A stretch of 64,000 nt of DNA from Kineosporia babensis (lineage in GTDB: Bacteria; Actinomycetota; Actinomycetes; Actinomycetales; Kineosporiaceae): positions 186,001 through 250,000 of the forward strand of contig NZ_JAJOMB010000010.1 in the NCBI RefSeq assembly GCF_021129305.1. Reading direction: 5' to 3'. The notes beneath the pieces were generated by a model. The model made no database searches and had not been told where the DNA came from. It saw only the letters and a list, made by a program, of their open reading frames with translations. Shown here piece after piece: positions 35,772 to 46,620 of this stretch (the first letter of the stretch is position 1; every line of letters starts with the position of its first letter). Both the position numbers and the translations under genes were made by a program.

Positions 35772-36644
35772 ATGGCCGGAGTCATCCCGAGCCCCAACAT
35801 CTGGCACCACCCGGGGGTCTACGAGATCGAGAACCGCAGCGTCGATCCGGACGGTGTGATCGAGGCCGCCATGCGCTCGATCCGCTCCTGGGAGGGCGCC
35901 GCGGTGCTCGACATCGGTTGCGGCACGGGCTTTCACCTGCCCCGCTTCGCGGCCGAGGCGGCCTCGGTGATCGGGGTGGAGCCGCATCCGCCGCTGGTGC
36001 AGCTGGCCCGGCGGCGGATTGCGGCAATGATGGACGACGGGCGCGCCTCGGGTGCCCCCTCCGCCTTGGGTGCGGGGGACGGTTCGGACAGCGGATCAGT
36101 CGGCGGGGCCGACCCGGTCGACTCCGCCACTCGGAGTGCCGGTGAGGCCGAGAGCGCCGCTGCCGCCCGGAGCGCCACTGCGGCCGACCTCCGAAAGATC
36201 GACATCCGCCTCGGCACCGCCCAGAAACTCCCGGTTCCCAAGGCTTCGATCGACGTGGTGCACGCCCGCTGGGCCTACTTCTTCGGCCCCGGCTGCGAAC
36301 CCGGCCTGGCCGAGATCCGCCGGGTGCTGCGCCCCGGCGGCATCGCCTTCGTGATCGACAACGACGCCACCCGCTCCACCTTCGGCACCTGGTTCCGCCA
36401 GTGGCTGCCCAGTTACGACCCGGCGGCCGTGGAAACCTTCTGGGCCCGGCAGGGCTGGTCGCGGCGCAGCCTGGACATCCGCTGGGAGATGCCCACCCGC
36501 GAGGAGTTCGAGGCCGTGGTGCGGATCGAGTTCAGCCGCGAGCACGCGGACCGGATCCTGGCCTCGCACCCGGGCTCGTCGGTGGACTACGCCGTGAACC
36601 TGCTCTGGTACCAGGCCCCGAAAGGCCTCTGGCTCAAGCGCTGA
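35772..36644 (+). CDS. class I SAM-dependent methyltransferase with low-complexity insertion
   Basis: A 290-residue methyltransferase with motif I AAVLDIGCGTGFHLPRF (near 44-60), acidic loop VIGVEPHPP (67-75), post-I DIRLGTAQKLPVPKASIDVV and the motif IV/V segment EIRRVLRPGGIAFVIDND. Between the second strand and DIRLG, residues ~89-139 form a Gly/Ser/Ala/Asp-rich insertion that does not look folded. The substrate is unknown. It starts 8 bp after the previous stop, so the two form an operon. The TGA is followed by a repeat-rich spacer. Confidence 0.87.
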   Translation: MAGVIPSPNIWHHPGVYEIENRSVDPDGVIEAAMRSIRSWEGAAVLDIGCGTGFHLPRFAAEAASVIGVEPHPPLVQLARRRIAAMMDDGRASGAPSALGAGDGSDSGSVGGADPVDSATRSAGEAESAAAARSATAADLRKIDIRLGTAQKLPVPKASIDVVHARWAYFFGPGCEPGLAEIRRVLRPGGIAFVIDNDATRSTFGTWFRQWLPSYDPAAVETFWARQGWSRRSLDIRWEMPTREEFEAVVRIEFSREHADRILASHPGSSVDYAVNLLWYQAPKGLWLKR

Positions 36645-36757
36645 CCAATCCCAGTTACCGCGTGCGAAAGCTGTCGCCCGAGCGCTCTTAATCCACGCAA
36701 TAGCGACAGAACGCCCCAAGTAGACGCTTCCGAGCCAGCATTGGGCCGGTGCGAAGC

Positions 36758-36844
36758 CCACCCCTCCACCGGTGCGGAGCCTGCCCCCTCCACCGGTGCG
36801 GAGCCCGCATCTCCACCGGTGCGGAGCTCGCCCCCTCCACGAGC
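36758..36844. repeat. 23-24 bp tandem repeat, about 3.5 copies
   Basis: Units at 36758-36780, 36781-36804 and 36805-36827 share CTCCACCGGTGCGGAGC exactly; a partial fourth unit runs to 36844. Each unit carries the palindrome CACCGGTG. Confidence 0.9.
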
Positions 36845-36918
36845 CCCGCACCGAGTCCGCCCCTCCCACAACGCCCTTCGACCCGAACGGCCTCGCCCAG
36901 CTCGCTCCCTGCCCCCGT

Positions 36919-37057
36919 TCGCCCTTCGCCCCCAACGACCCCGACCAACTCGCGCCCCGCCCAACTCGCTCTGGCCCCGCTCGCCCTTCGCCCCCAACAA
37001 CCCCGACCAACTCGCGCCCCGCCCCGCTCGCTCTGGCCCCGCTCGCTCTGGCCCCGC
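36919..37057. repeat. 62-bp tandem duplication plus a 15-bp repeat
   Basis: 36919-36980 and 36981-37042 are near-identical 62-bp copies (3 mismatches). The last 15 bp, TCGCTCTGGCCCCGC, is then repeated again at 37043-37057. The tract ends 6 bp before the radA stop codon. Confidence 0.92.
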
Positions 37058-37063
37058 TCGCCC

Positions 37064-38515
37064 CTACCCCCGCTCGCTCCTCCCCCCGCCGGCATTCCCA
37101 CCAACCAGCGGGAAGGTGGCCCGGCTCAAGGCGGTGAGGACATCGGGAACCTCGTACACCGCCATCCCCTCCGGTGCGGGCGCAGCATCTTTCGTGCCGG
37201 CCGGGACGAAGGCCGAGGTGAAGCCCAGCCGGGCGGCCTCGGCCAGGCGGCGGCCCACGCCGGCCACCGGGCGCACCTCGCCGGCCAGACCCACCTCGCC
37301 GACAGCGATCGTGCCGGGAGCCAGAGGTCGGTCGATGGCGGCGCCGGCGACGGCCAGGGCCACGGCCAGGTCGCAGGAGGGCTCGGCCAGGCGGTTGCCG
37401 CCGACGGTGGAGACGTAGACGTCGTTGCCGGACAGCCTTGCCCCGGCCCGGCGTTCGAGGACGGCCAGGATCATCGAGACCCGGCTGTTGTCCAGGCCGG
37501 AGGTGGCCCGGCGGGGGTTGTTGGCGGCGGTCGGGGCGACCAGCGCCTGGACCTCGCTGACCAGGGGGCGGCGGCCCTCCAGGGTCACGGTGACGCAGGT
37601 GCCGGGCACCGGCTGGGCGTGCTGGGACACGAACAGGCCACTGGGATCGGTCAGGCCGACGATGCCCACCTCGGACAGGTCGAAGCAGCCCACCTCGTCG
37701 GTCGGGCCGTACCGGTTCTTCACCGCGCGGACCAGGCGCAGCCGCGAGTGCCGGTCGCCCTCGAACTGGCAGACCACGTCCACCAGGTGCTCGAGCACCC
37801 GGGGCCCGGCGATCGAGCCGTCCTTCGTGACGTGGCCGACCAGCAGGGTGGCCATGCCGCGCTCCTTGGCCACCCGGATCAGCGAGGCCGCCACCTCCCG
37901 GACCTGCGAGACGCTGCCGGCCGAGCTCTCGATCGCGTCGCTGGCGATGGTCTGCACCGAGTCCACCACCAGCAGGTCGGGCTGCACGTCCTCCACGTGG
38001 CCGAGCACGGTGGACAGATCGGTCTCGGCGGTGAGCAGCAGCCGGGGCCGCAGCGCCCCGATCCGCTCGGCCCGCACCCGGACCTGGCTGGCCGACTCCT
38101 CACCGGTGACATAGAGCACGGTGCGCGAGTTCTGCGCGGCCTTGGACGCCACGTCGAGCAGCAGCGTGGACTTGCCGACCCCGGGCTCACCGGCCAGCAG
38201 CACCACCGCCCCGCTGACGATGCCGCCGCCGAGCACCCGGTCCAGCTCCTCCACCCCGGTGGACCAGGTCTGCGCGTTGTCGGCCGCCACCTCGCCGATG
38301 GGCTGGGCCTTCACCCCCACCGGCCGGGCCTTGGTGATGCCGGCCGGGGCCGCACTGGTGGCCTCCATCACCGTGCCCCAGGCCTGGCACTCGCCGCAGC
38401 GGCCGACCCACTTGGCGGCCTGCCAGCCGCACTCGGCACAGCGGTAACCGGGGTTGTCCCGCCCGGACCGCTTGCCCCGGCCTGCCGTACCTCGCCGCGC
38501 ATCAGATGTGCTCAC
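37064..38515 (-). CDS. radA: DNA repair protein RadA
   Basis: RecA-like branch-migration helicase of recombinational repair. The 483-residue protein has an N-terminal four-Cys zinc finger (CAECGWQAAKWVGRCGEC), Walker A GEPGVGKSTLLLDV near 109, Walker B LLVVDSVQT near 180, the RadA-specific KNRYGPTDEVG near 262 and a C-terminal Lon-protease-like domain. The GTG at 38515 is supported by TAGGTT 7 nt upstream. It is divergent from disA with 63 bp between starts; RadA is known to interact with DisA in Bacillus. Its 3' end borders a tandem-repeat tract. Confidence 0.96.
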   Translation of the reverse strand: MSTSDARRGTAGRGKRSGRDNPGYRCAECGWQAAKWVGRCGECQAWGTVMEATSAAPAGITKARPVGVKAQPIGEVAADNAQTWSTGVEELDRVLGGGIVSGAVVLLAGEPGVGKSTLLLDVASKAAQNSRTVLYVTGEESASQVRVRAERIGALRPRLLLTAETDLSTVLGHVEDVQPDLLVVDSVQTIASDAIESSAGSVSQVREVAASLIRVAKERGMATLLVGHVTKDGSIAGPRVLEHLVDVVCQFEGDRHSRLRLVRAVKNRYGPTDEVGCFDLSEVGIVGLTDPSGLFVSQHAQPVPGTCVTVTLEGRRPLVSEVQALVAPTAANNPRRATSGLDNSRVSMILAVLERRAGARLSGNDVYVSTVGGNRLAEPSCDLAVALAVAGAAIDRPLAPGTIAVGEVGLAGEVRPVAGVGRRLAEAARLGFTSAFVPAGTKDAAPAPEGMAVYEVPDVLTALSRATFPLVGGNAGGGRSERG

Positions 38516-38522
38516 GGCCAAG

Positions 38523-38528
38523 AACCTA
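38523..38528 (-). promoter_or_regulatory. -10 box of radA (leaderless type)
   Basis: TAGGTT on the minus strand, 7 nt before the GTG of radA. Confidence 0.5.
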
Positions 38529-38565
38529 CGCGCGCCCACCGACAATCTTGACGGCCGTAGCCGGA

Positions 38566-38571
38566 TAGACT
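38566..38571 (+). promoter_or_regulatory. -10 box of disA (leaderless type)
   Basis: TAGACT, 7 nt before the GTG of disA; identical to the hexamer of the HAD gene at 22025. Confidence 0.55.
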
Positions 38572-38578
38572 CCCTCTC

Positions 38579-39661
38579 GTGGTTGCGGAGCGGACTCCCG
38601 AAGAGCTACTGCGGTACACCCTGGCCGCCGTCGCTCCGGGCACGACGCTGCGTGACGGCCTGGAGCGGATCCTGCGTGGCCGGACCGGCGCGCTGATCGT
38701 GCTCGGCCACGACCCGTTGGTGGAGACGATCTGCACCGGCGGCTTCCACCTGAACGTCGGCTTCTCCGCCACCCGGCTGCGCGAGCTGGCCAAGATGGAC
38801 GGCGCGATCGTCACCGACCAGGACGTGACGCACATCCTGCGGGCCGCGGTCCAGCTGGTGCCCGACCCCACCATCCAGACCGACGAGTCCGGCACCCGGC
38901 ACCGCACCGCGGAGCGGGTGGCCAAGCAGACCGGGTACCCGGTGGTCTCGGTCAGCCAGTCGATGCGGATCATCGCGCTGTACGTGGCCGGCCGGCGTTA
39001 CGTGCTGGAGGGCTCGGACGCCATCCTCGGCAAGGCCAACCAGGCGCTGGCCACCCTGGAGCGCTACAAGGCCCGGCTGGACGAGGTCACCAGCACGCTC
39101 TCCGCGCTGGAGATCGAGGACCTGGTCACCGTGCGCGACGTCTCGATCGTGATCCAGCGGCTGGAGATGGTGCGCCGGATCTCCGACGAGATCCAGCACT
39201 ACGTGGTCGAACTCGGTACCGACGGCCGGCTGCTCTCGCTCCAGCTGGACGAGTTGATCGGCGGCGTCGGCCCGGACCGCGACCTGGTGATCCGCGACTA
39301 CCTGGACGCCACCCGCCGCGAGCGCTCGATGCCCGAAGTGGTCACCGCGCTGGCCGAGATCCCCTCGAACGACCTGGTCGACCTGGGCCTGGTGGCCCGG
39401 GTGCTGGGCTTCGTGCAGGGCGGGGACGCGCTGGACGCCTCGGTCAGCCCCAAGGGCTACCGTCTGCTCACCAAGGTGCCCCGGCTGCCCGGCACGATCG
39501 TCGAGCGCCTGGTCGACCACTTCGGCGACCTGCAGAAGCTGCTCGCCGCCAACCTGGACGACCTGATGCTGGTCGAGGGGGTCGGCGACCAGCGGGCCCG
39601 GGCGGTCCGGGAGGGCCTGTCCCGGCTGGCCGAGTCCAGCATCCTGGAGCGGTACATCTGA
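38579..39661 (+). CDS. disA: DNA integrity scanning protein / diadenylate cyclase DisA
   Basis: Makes c-di-AMP from two ATP and scans DNA for branched structures. The 360-residue protein has the DAC domain (residues ~10-150) with both active-site motifs, KMDGAIV near 73 and GTRHRTAER near 105, a central helical linker and a C-terminal helix-hairpin-helix DNA-binding domain (VEGVGDQRARAVREGL). All catalytic residues look intact. It starts with GTG from a probable leaderless promoter and is divergent from radA. Confidence 0.97.
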   Translation: MVAERTPEELLRYTLAAVAPGTTLRDGLERILRGRTGALIVLGHDPLVETICTGGFHLNVGFSATRLRELAKMDGAIVTDQDVTHILRAAVQLVPDPTIQTDESGTRHRTAERVAKQTGYPVVSVSQSMRIIALYVAGRRYVLEGSDAILGKANQALATLERYKARLDEVTSTLSALEIEDLVTVRDVSIVIQRLEMVRRISDEIQHYVVELGTDGRLLSLQLDELIGGVGPDRDLVIRDYLDATRRERSMPEVVTALAEIPSNDLVDLGLVARVLGFVQGGDALDASVSPKGYRLLTKVPRLPGTIVERLVDHFGDLQKLLAANLDDLMLVEGVGDQRARAVREGLSRLAESSILERYI

Positions 39662-39920
39662 ACGTCCCAGCAACGGACGCGGCAACTCACCAAAGCGCCC
39701 GTCCCACCGGCGCAGCGAGCGGGTCCAGCGCCAAAACCAGAAGGCGAACCGCCTTCGGCCAGTTCGCCCACCGCCGGATCCAGTCCACCCGCGCCCGGTT
39801 CGCTCAGGACCGGGAAGACAAAACCCCTCATAGCGTTGCTTTGTCTTCCCGATCATGGCCATGGCCGCCGGCAGCACCAAGCACCCCCCACGCCGACCAC
39901 CACCCCGGGAAGCGCCACCC

Positions 39921-40868
39921 ATGACGCCCACCACCGCCTCAGCCAAAGCCACCCGGACCAAGGGCACCACAACGTCCGCAAGCAAGAACCAAAACCCGCT
40001 CCACACCCCGATCATCGCCTGGTACGAGGCCAACCAGCGGGATCTGCCCTGGCGCGAACCCGGCTGCCCCGCCTGGCACATCCTGATCAGCGAGATCATG
40101 CTGCAGCAGACCCCGGTCGTCCGGGTGCTGCCGATCTGGCGCGAGTGGGTAGAGCGCTGGCCCACCCCGGCCGACCTGGCCCAGGCCTCCCCCGCCGACA
40201 TTATCCGCGCGTGGGGCCGACTCGGTTACCCCCGGCGAGCGCTGCGCCTGCACGCGGCCGCCCAGGCCATCGTGGAGAAGCACAACGGCGAGGTCCCGAG
40301 CGACCACGCCGAGCTGCTCGCCCTTCCCGGCATCGGCTCCTACACCGCAGCAGCCGTGGCCAGCTTCGCCTTCGGCCAGCGTCACGCCGTGCTCGACACC
40401 AACGTGCGCCGGGTCTTCGCCCGCACGGTCACCGGCATCGAGTACCCGCCGACCGCCGTCACCGCCGCCGAGACCAAACTCGCCACGGAGCTCCTGCCCG
40501 AGCAGCGCGCCCACGTCTGGGCCGTGGCCGTGATGGAACTCGGCGCCCTGGTCTGCACTGCCCGCTCCCCCAAGTGCGCCGAGTGCCCCGTCTCCCAGCA
40601 GTGCGCCTGGCGTCTGGCGGGATCCCCTCCGCACACCGGCCCGGCGCGTAAGGGCCAGGCCTGGGCCGGCACCGATCGGCAGATCCGCGGCGCACTGATG
40701 GCCGCATTACGAAGCAGCAAGGAACCGTTGTCGCACCCTCAGCTGGTGATCGAAGTGCCCGACAGCGCCCTGCGGGATCCGAACCAGCGCTCCCGCTGCC
40801 TGTCCGGCCTGATCGAAGACGGTCTGGTCGAACCACTTCCCGGCGATCATTACCAGCTCCCCGCCTGA
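39921..40868 (+). CDS. mutY: A/G-specific adenine glycosylase MutY
   Basis: Base-excision repair enzyme that removes adenine opposite 8-oxoguanine. The 315-residue protein has the catalytic Glu in SEIMLQQTPVVRV, the helix-hairpin-helix LPGIGSYTAAAVASF, the catalytic Asp in LDTNVRRVFAR and the 4Fe-4S ligands in CTARSPKCAECPVSQQC (C-x6-C-x2-C-x5-C). No NUDIX-like C-terminal domain is seen; the last ~80 residues look like a small winged helix. The ATG at 39921 follows GGGAAG by 8 nt; in-frame ATGs at 39855 and 39861 are alternatives. A 259-bp gap separates it from disA. Confidence 0.93.
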   Translation: MTPTTASAKATRTKGTTTSASKNQNPLHTPIIAWYEANQRDLPWREPGCPAWHILISEIMLQQTPVVRVLPIWREWVERWPTPADLAQASPADIIRAWGRLGYPRRALRLHAAAQAIVEKHNGEVPSDHAELLALPGIGSYTAAAVASFAFGQRHAVLDTNVRRVFARTVTGIEYPPTAVTAAETKLATELLPEQRAHVWAVAVMELGALVCTARSPKCAECPVSQQCAWRLAGSPPHTGPARKGQAWAGTDRQIRGALMAALRSSKEPLSHPQLVIEVPDSALRDPNQRSRCLSGLIEDGLVEPLPGDHYQLPA

Positions 40869-40963
40869 GCGAAGAATCATGCACCCCCGACCGGGTAGAA
40901 ACACCCATACGGGATACACGGTGCATACGTTACGGCTACTATCTGACCGCCTTAAATCTTCGC

Positions 40964-40969
40964 TAACCT
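40964..40969 (+). promoter_or_regulatory. -10 box of the ABC ATPase gene (leaderless type)
   Basis: TAACCT, 6 nt before the GTG at 40976. Confidence 0.5.
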
Positions 40970-40975
40970 CAGCAC

Positions 40976-41947
40976 GTGGTCCACAGTGACGGGGGAAAGC
41001 ACGAGCCTGCCCAGAATGCTCCTGCGCTCGTCGTTGACCACGTTGCCTTTGCCGCCCGCCAGGGTTTCCTGCGCCGCCGGCGGCAGATCTTCGACGGCCT
41101 GTCGTTCACCGTCGATCCCGGTGAAGCGGTAGGTCTGCTGCTGGCCTCGGGCTCGGGCAAGACCAGCCTGGCCAAGCTCGCCACCGGTCTGCACACCCCG
41201 GCGTTCGGCTCGGTCTCGGTGCTGGGCCTGAACCCGGCCGCCGACCAGGGCAAGCTGAAGGGCCGGGTCGGCGCCATCGTCAACGAGCACTCCCAGCTCT
41301 GGCCCGACCTCCCCCTGGGCGATGCCCTGGCCATGCTCGGTCAGTACTTCGACCTGCACAACGAAAAGGCCCGCCGGACCGAACTGGCCGAGCGCCTTGA
41401 GCTCACCCGGGTTCTGCGTACCCCCGTCGGCGATCTGACCCCGGCCCAGCATCGGCGCGCCGAACTGGTGGCCGCCCTGATGCCCGATCCGGAACTGCTG
41501 ATCCTGGACGAGCCGACCCGGGGTATGGATGCGGCCGGCAAGGAGCGAATCCGCTCGGTTCTACGCCAGGAGAACCGGATGCGAGGGCGCACCCTGCTGG
41601 TGGCCACCAGCGATCTGGCCGACGTCGAATCCCTTTGCCCCCGGCTGCTGGTCGGCGTGGACGGCCGGATCGGCTTCGACGGGAATGTGCCCGCGCTGAG
41701 CGAACTCCTGGGCACCGAGCGGGTGCTGGTGGTGGACCTGATGGCCCCCACCGACCGGCTCGACGAACTGCCCGGCACCGACCTGATCGCGATCGAGGCC
41801 AACGGCCTACGTCAGCGGATCGGCATTACCCCCGGGCAGACCACGACGGCGAAAGTGCTTGCAGACGTAGTCTCCCGAGCTTCCGTACGCAATCTCACCC
41901 TGGAGGAGCCGGACGTCTCGGAGCTGGTCCGCCGGCTGGCCTTATAG
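40976..41947 (+). CDS. solitary ABC-type ATPase with degenerate motifs
   Basis: A 323-residue ABC ATPase domain plus ~90 extra C-terminal residues, like drug/ABC-2-type exporter ATPases. No permease gene is adjacent. The P-loop reads LLLASGSGKTS, with Leu56 in place of the first Gly but Gly61-Lys62-Thr63 kept. The signature LSGGQ reads LTPAQ. Walker B (LLILDEPTRGMD) is complete. The switch His is replaced by Ser (VATSDLAD). It may have reduced ATPase activity or work without a transporter. The GTG start is supported by the TAACCT box. It overlaps the convergent GNAT gene by 6 bp. Confidence 0.87.
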   Translation: MVHSDGGKHEPAQNAPALVVDHVAFAARQGFLRRRRQIFDGLSFTVDPGEAVGLLLASGSGKTSLAKLATGLHTPAFGSVSVLGLNPAADQGKLKGRVGAIVNEHSQLWPDLPLGDALAMLGQYFDLHNEKARRTELAERLELTRVLRTPVGDLTPAQHRRAELVAALMPDPELLILDEPTRGMDAAGKERIRSVLRQENRMRGRTLLVATSDLADVESLCPRLLVGVDGRIGFDGNVPALSELLGTERVLVVDLMAPTDRLDELPGTDLIAIEANGLRQRIGITPGQTTTAKVLADVVSRASVRNLTLEEPDVSELVRRLAL

Positions 41948-42445
41948 CTCGCGGAGCATGCGCGAGTTGCCCAGGGTGTTCGGCTTGACCCGGGCCAGAT
42001 CGAGGAACTCGGCCACCCCCTCGTCGCGCGACTGCAGCATCTCGGCGTAGACCTCGGGCGCCACCGGCGTTCCCTCGATCTCCCGAAAACCGTGGCGCTC
42101 GAAGAACTTCACCTCGAAGGTCAGGCAGAACAGCCGGGCCACCCCGAGGTCGGTGGCCTGCTCGATCAGGGTGTCCAGCAGGGCGTGCCCGACCCCGCTG
42201 CCCCGCCAGGCTGCCGAGACCGCGAGCGTGCGCACCTCGGCGAGGTCTTCCCAGAGCACGTGCACGGCCCCGCAGCCGATCACCTGGTCGTCGGCGTCCA
42301 CCGCGACCCGGAACTCCTGCACGTCCTCGTAGTACGTGACGCGTTCCTTGTTCAGCAGGATGCGCTGGTCGGCATAGCCGGAGACCAGGCCCGCGATCGT
42401 GGGGACATCGGTAGTACGGGCACGCCGGACACGAAACTCAGCCAC
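41942..42445 (-). CDS. GNAT N-acetyltransferase, possibly N-acetylglutamate synthase-like
   Basis: A 167-residue GNAT-fold protein. The acetyl-CoA loop is AAWRGSGVGHALLDTLIEQA (motif A), preceded by VRTLAVSA; the C-terminal FFERHGFREIE is typical. The sequence begins FRVRRARTTDVPTI and resembles the short stand-alone ArgA of mycobacteria (Rv2747), which makes N-acetylglutamate for arginine synthesis; no other arg gene is nearby, so the role is open. The GTG at 42445 follows GGGAG by 9 nt. The protein has no membrane or signal segment. Confidence 0.87.
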   Translation of the reverse strand: MAEFRVRRARTTDVPTIAGLVSGYADQRILLNKERVTYYEDVQEFRVAVDADDQVIGCGAVHVLWEDLAEVRTLAVSAAWRGSGVGHALLDTLIEQATDLGVARLFCLTFEVKFFERHGFREIEGTPVAPEVYAEMLQSRDEGVAEFLDLARVKPNTLGNSRMLREL

Positions 42446-42562
42446 TCGTCGATGCTCCCACGTGCTCCCCCTCGGGGACACCGGAAAACCACTGCTTTTA
42501 GACGGTGTGCGCACCGATCGTGGTGACCTCACCTACGCACGTCTCCGAGCAGCAAACCGGCC

Positions 42563-42596
42563 GAAGGCCGGAACCCCTTGCGGGGTCCCGGCCTTC
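42563..42596 (-). terminator. strong hairpin terminator after clpC
   Basis: GAAGGCCGGAACCCC (42563-42577) and GGGGTCCCGGCCTTC (42582-42596) form a 15-bp stem with one mismatch and a 4-nt loop, 28 bp past the clpC stop on the minus strand. Confidence 0.85.
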
Positions 42597-42623
42597 GCCG
42601 TGGGTAGTGCTGCGGTCAGCCGA

Positions 42624-45149
<2,526 letters not shown>

Positions 45150-46096
45150 CTGCGCTCCTCGTGCGGTCAGTGGGGGTGAGACTGCGGTCTCGCTCTGACC
45201 TTATCGATGCTATCTGGGGCTACGGAAAGAAACACCCTGCGATCTGAGAGTGAGACTGTCCCTACACCCGTGCATCGGCCAACGGAGCTGGAACCTTACG
45301 TGTTCCAGGCTCGCTGCACAGCACTTCGATGTTCGCTGTTGGCGGACAGAAGCGGCCCCCTTACGGCCCGCACCGCGGCCCCGAGCCGCCGGGCACCACC
45401 GCCGGGCGGTCCTGGGGATCGACCCGCCAGAGGCCGAGGGCCCGGATCGGCGGCCGGGTGGACCGGCCCGGATCAGCTCGGTACCCAGAGTGCCATCCGC
45501 CTTCTTCCCGGCGTCAGCCGGATCACCCCTTCGGCGGCACCGCCGGCGCGCGGGCAACAGCAGAACATGACCAACGACACTTCTGCGGAATTCGGCCCGG
45601 GCGCATTTCTCATCACCGAACCGGGCGCCGAGCGAACGGGACATTGCACCGTTCACTGCACAAGCAATCCTTGCAAAGCAACGCCCAGCACCGGAACGAT
45701 CACCGGAAGTACGTTGTCATCGACAACGCCCGCGGACATCTACCAGAAGGCCTTCACCGGGCGAACGCCGCCCCCTTCTGAAGAGAACAGCGCCGACCGC
45801 TTTGTCTCCCCCGGGTCACCACCGCGCCGACCGAAGGTTACGGGCAGGTCTAAACCACCGGTTTTTCCCGGCCGGTCCATTCACCACGACCTGTCGATTC
45901 GGGAAAATCCCGAATTGCCGGTCGGCCGAAACGCCCGGTCCGGACGCAAGAATCTCCCGGCAAAACGCCGACGGGCGCCGAACCGTCCGGCGGTTCGGCG
46001 CCCGTCCACGACTTCACCGTGATTTCCACGGGGGTGGCGCTGTCGTTCACCCTTTCGCCTCGCCCGCAGGCGCGGCGAAAAAGGCCTCAGGAGGGC
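45150..46096. other. long gene-poor region between clpC and lsr2
   Basis: About 950 bp without a gene I can support. The clpC promoter should lie near its left end and the lsr2 terminator is at 45971-46005. One plus-strand reading frame, opening at an ATG at 45567, encodes a Cys/Thr/Ser-rich start (TGHCTVHCTSNPCKATP), but it has no ribosome site and its codon use is less GC-biased than that of real genes here. Confidence 0.6.
45971..46005 (-). terminator. perfect hairpin terminator after lsr2
   Basis: ACGGGCGCCGAACCG and CGGTTCGGCGCCCGT pair perfectly (15 bp, 5-nt loop), 92 bp past the lsr2 stop; on the minus strand a TTTT run follows shortly after. Confidence 0.85.
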
Positions 46097-46429
46097 TTAG
46101 TGCGCGCCCTCGTAGGCGGCCATCACCTCGGCCGAGACCCGGCCGCGGTCGCTGACCTGGTAACCGTTCTCGCGGGCCCACGAGCGCACGTCGCCGAGGT
46201 CGGCCTTGGCGGCGGAACGGCCTCGCGGACCACGGGTCCCCCGGGCGGCGCGGCCGCTGATCTTGCGGGCGTGCTCCACCCACGGCGTGATCGCTTCCCG
46301 CAATGCCTCCGCATTCGCTGCGGAGAGGTCAATTTCATAGTTGACCCCGTCCAGCGAGAACGACACCGACTCCTCGGCTTCGCCCCCGTCCAGGTCGTCA
46401 ACAAGAATGACCTGCACCTTCTGCGCCAT
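46097..46429 (-). CDS. lsr2: nucleoid-associated protein Lsr2
   Basis: H-NS-like xenogeneic silencer that bridges AT-rich DNA. The 110-residue protein has the N-terminal oligomerisation domain (MAQKVQVILVDDLDGGEAEE, then VSFSLDGVNYEIDLS) and the C-terminal DNA-binding domain with WARENGYQVSDRGRVSAEV, including the Arg-Gly-Arg minor-groove hook. The linker holds a basic RAARGTRGPRGR segment. AGGAG 6 nt upstream fixes the ATG at 46429 rather than the TTG one codon earlier. Its upstream region is the most AT-rich spot nearby. Confidence 0.97.
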   Translation of the reverse strand: MAQKVQVILVDDLDGGEAEESVSFSLDGVNYEIDLSAANAEALREAITPWVEHARKISGRAARGTRGPRGRSAAKADLGDVRSWARENGYQVSDRGRVSAEVMAAYEGAH

Positions 46430-46620
46430 CAATTACTCCTAGAAACGCCACCGGAGTCCACCCCGGGCAGGCGAACCCATTCATCGGAATGATGGAGTCG
46501 ACATTCCAGCATGTCAAGCCAACACCTCAGTATGGCCATATTTTCCGGCGCTTAGCAGATGTCCCCACCGGCAGCGGCATTCAAACCTTTCACCGCTACT
46601 TCGCCGACATGTTCGCCGTT

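Larger units (their letters stand above)
36645..37063. other. repeat-rich intergenic region between the methyltransferase gene and radA
   Basis: A 419-bp C-rich spacer between convergent genes. It contains two separate tandem-repeat tracts, listed individually. ORFs read through it on both strands, but only because the repeats lack stops; none has a ribosome site. Confidence 0.75.

Noticed and set aside
36758-36844. Possible CRISPR array
   Set aside because: Units are directly adjacent tandem copies without unique spacers, and no cas gene is present.
36688-37104. Gly/Arg-rich minus-strand frame over the repeats (possible repeat protein)
   Set aside because: No ribosome site, and it overlaps the radA C-terminus in another frame; the repeats explain the periodic translation.
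36749-38551. 600-codon open frame on the plus strand through the repeat tract
   Set aside because: It begins in the tandem repeats and then runs antisense to radA; openness reflects repeats without stops.
39740-39756. GAAGGCG/CGCCTTC hairpin after disA as terminator
   Set aside because: Seven-bp stem with a 3-nt loop, ~80 bp past the stop; could arise by chance in GC-rich DNA.
38606-40201. 531-codon open frame on the minus strand
   Set aside because: Antisense to disA and the start of mutY; both are clear on the plus strand.
45207-46022. 271-codon plus-strand frame between clpC and lsr2
   Set aside because: No start signal, weak GC3 bias and Pro/Arg-rich translation; kept only as a low-scoring observation.
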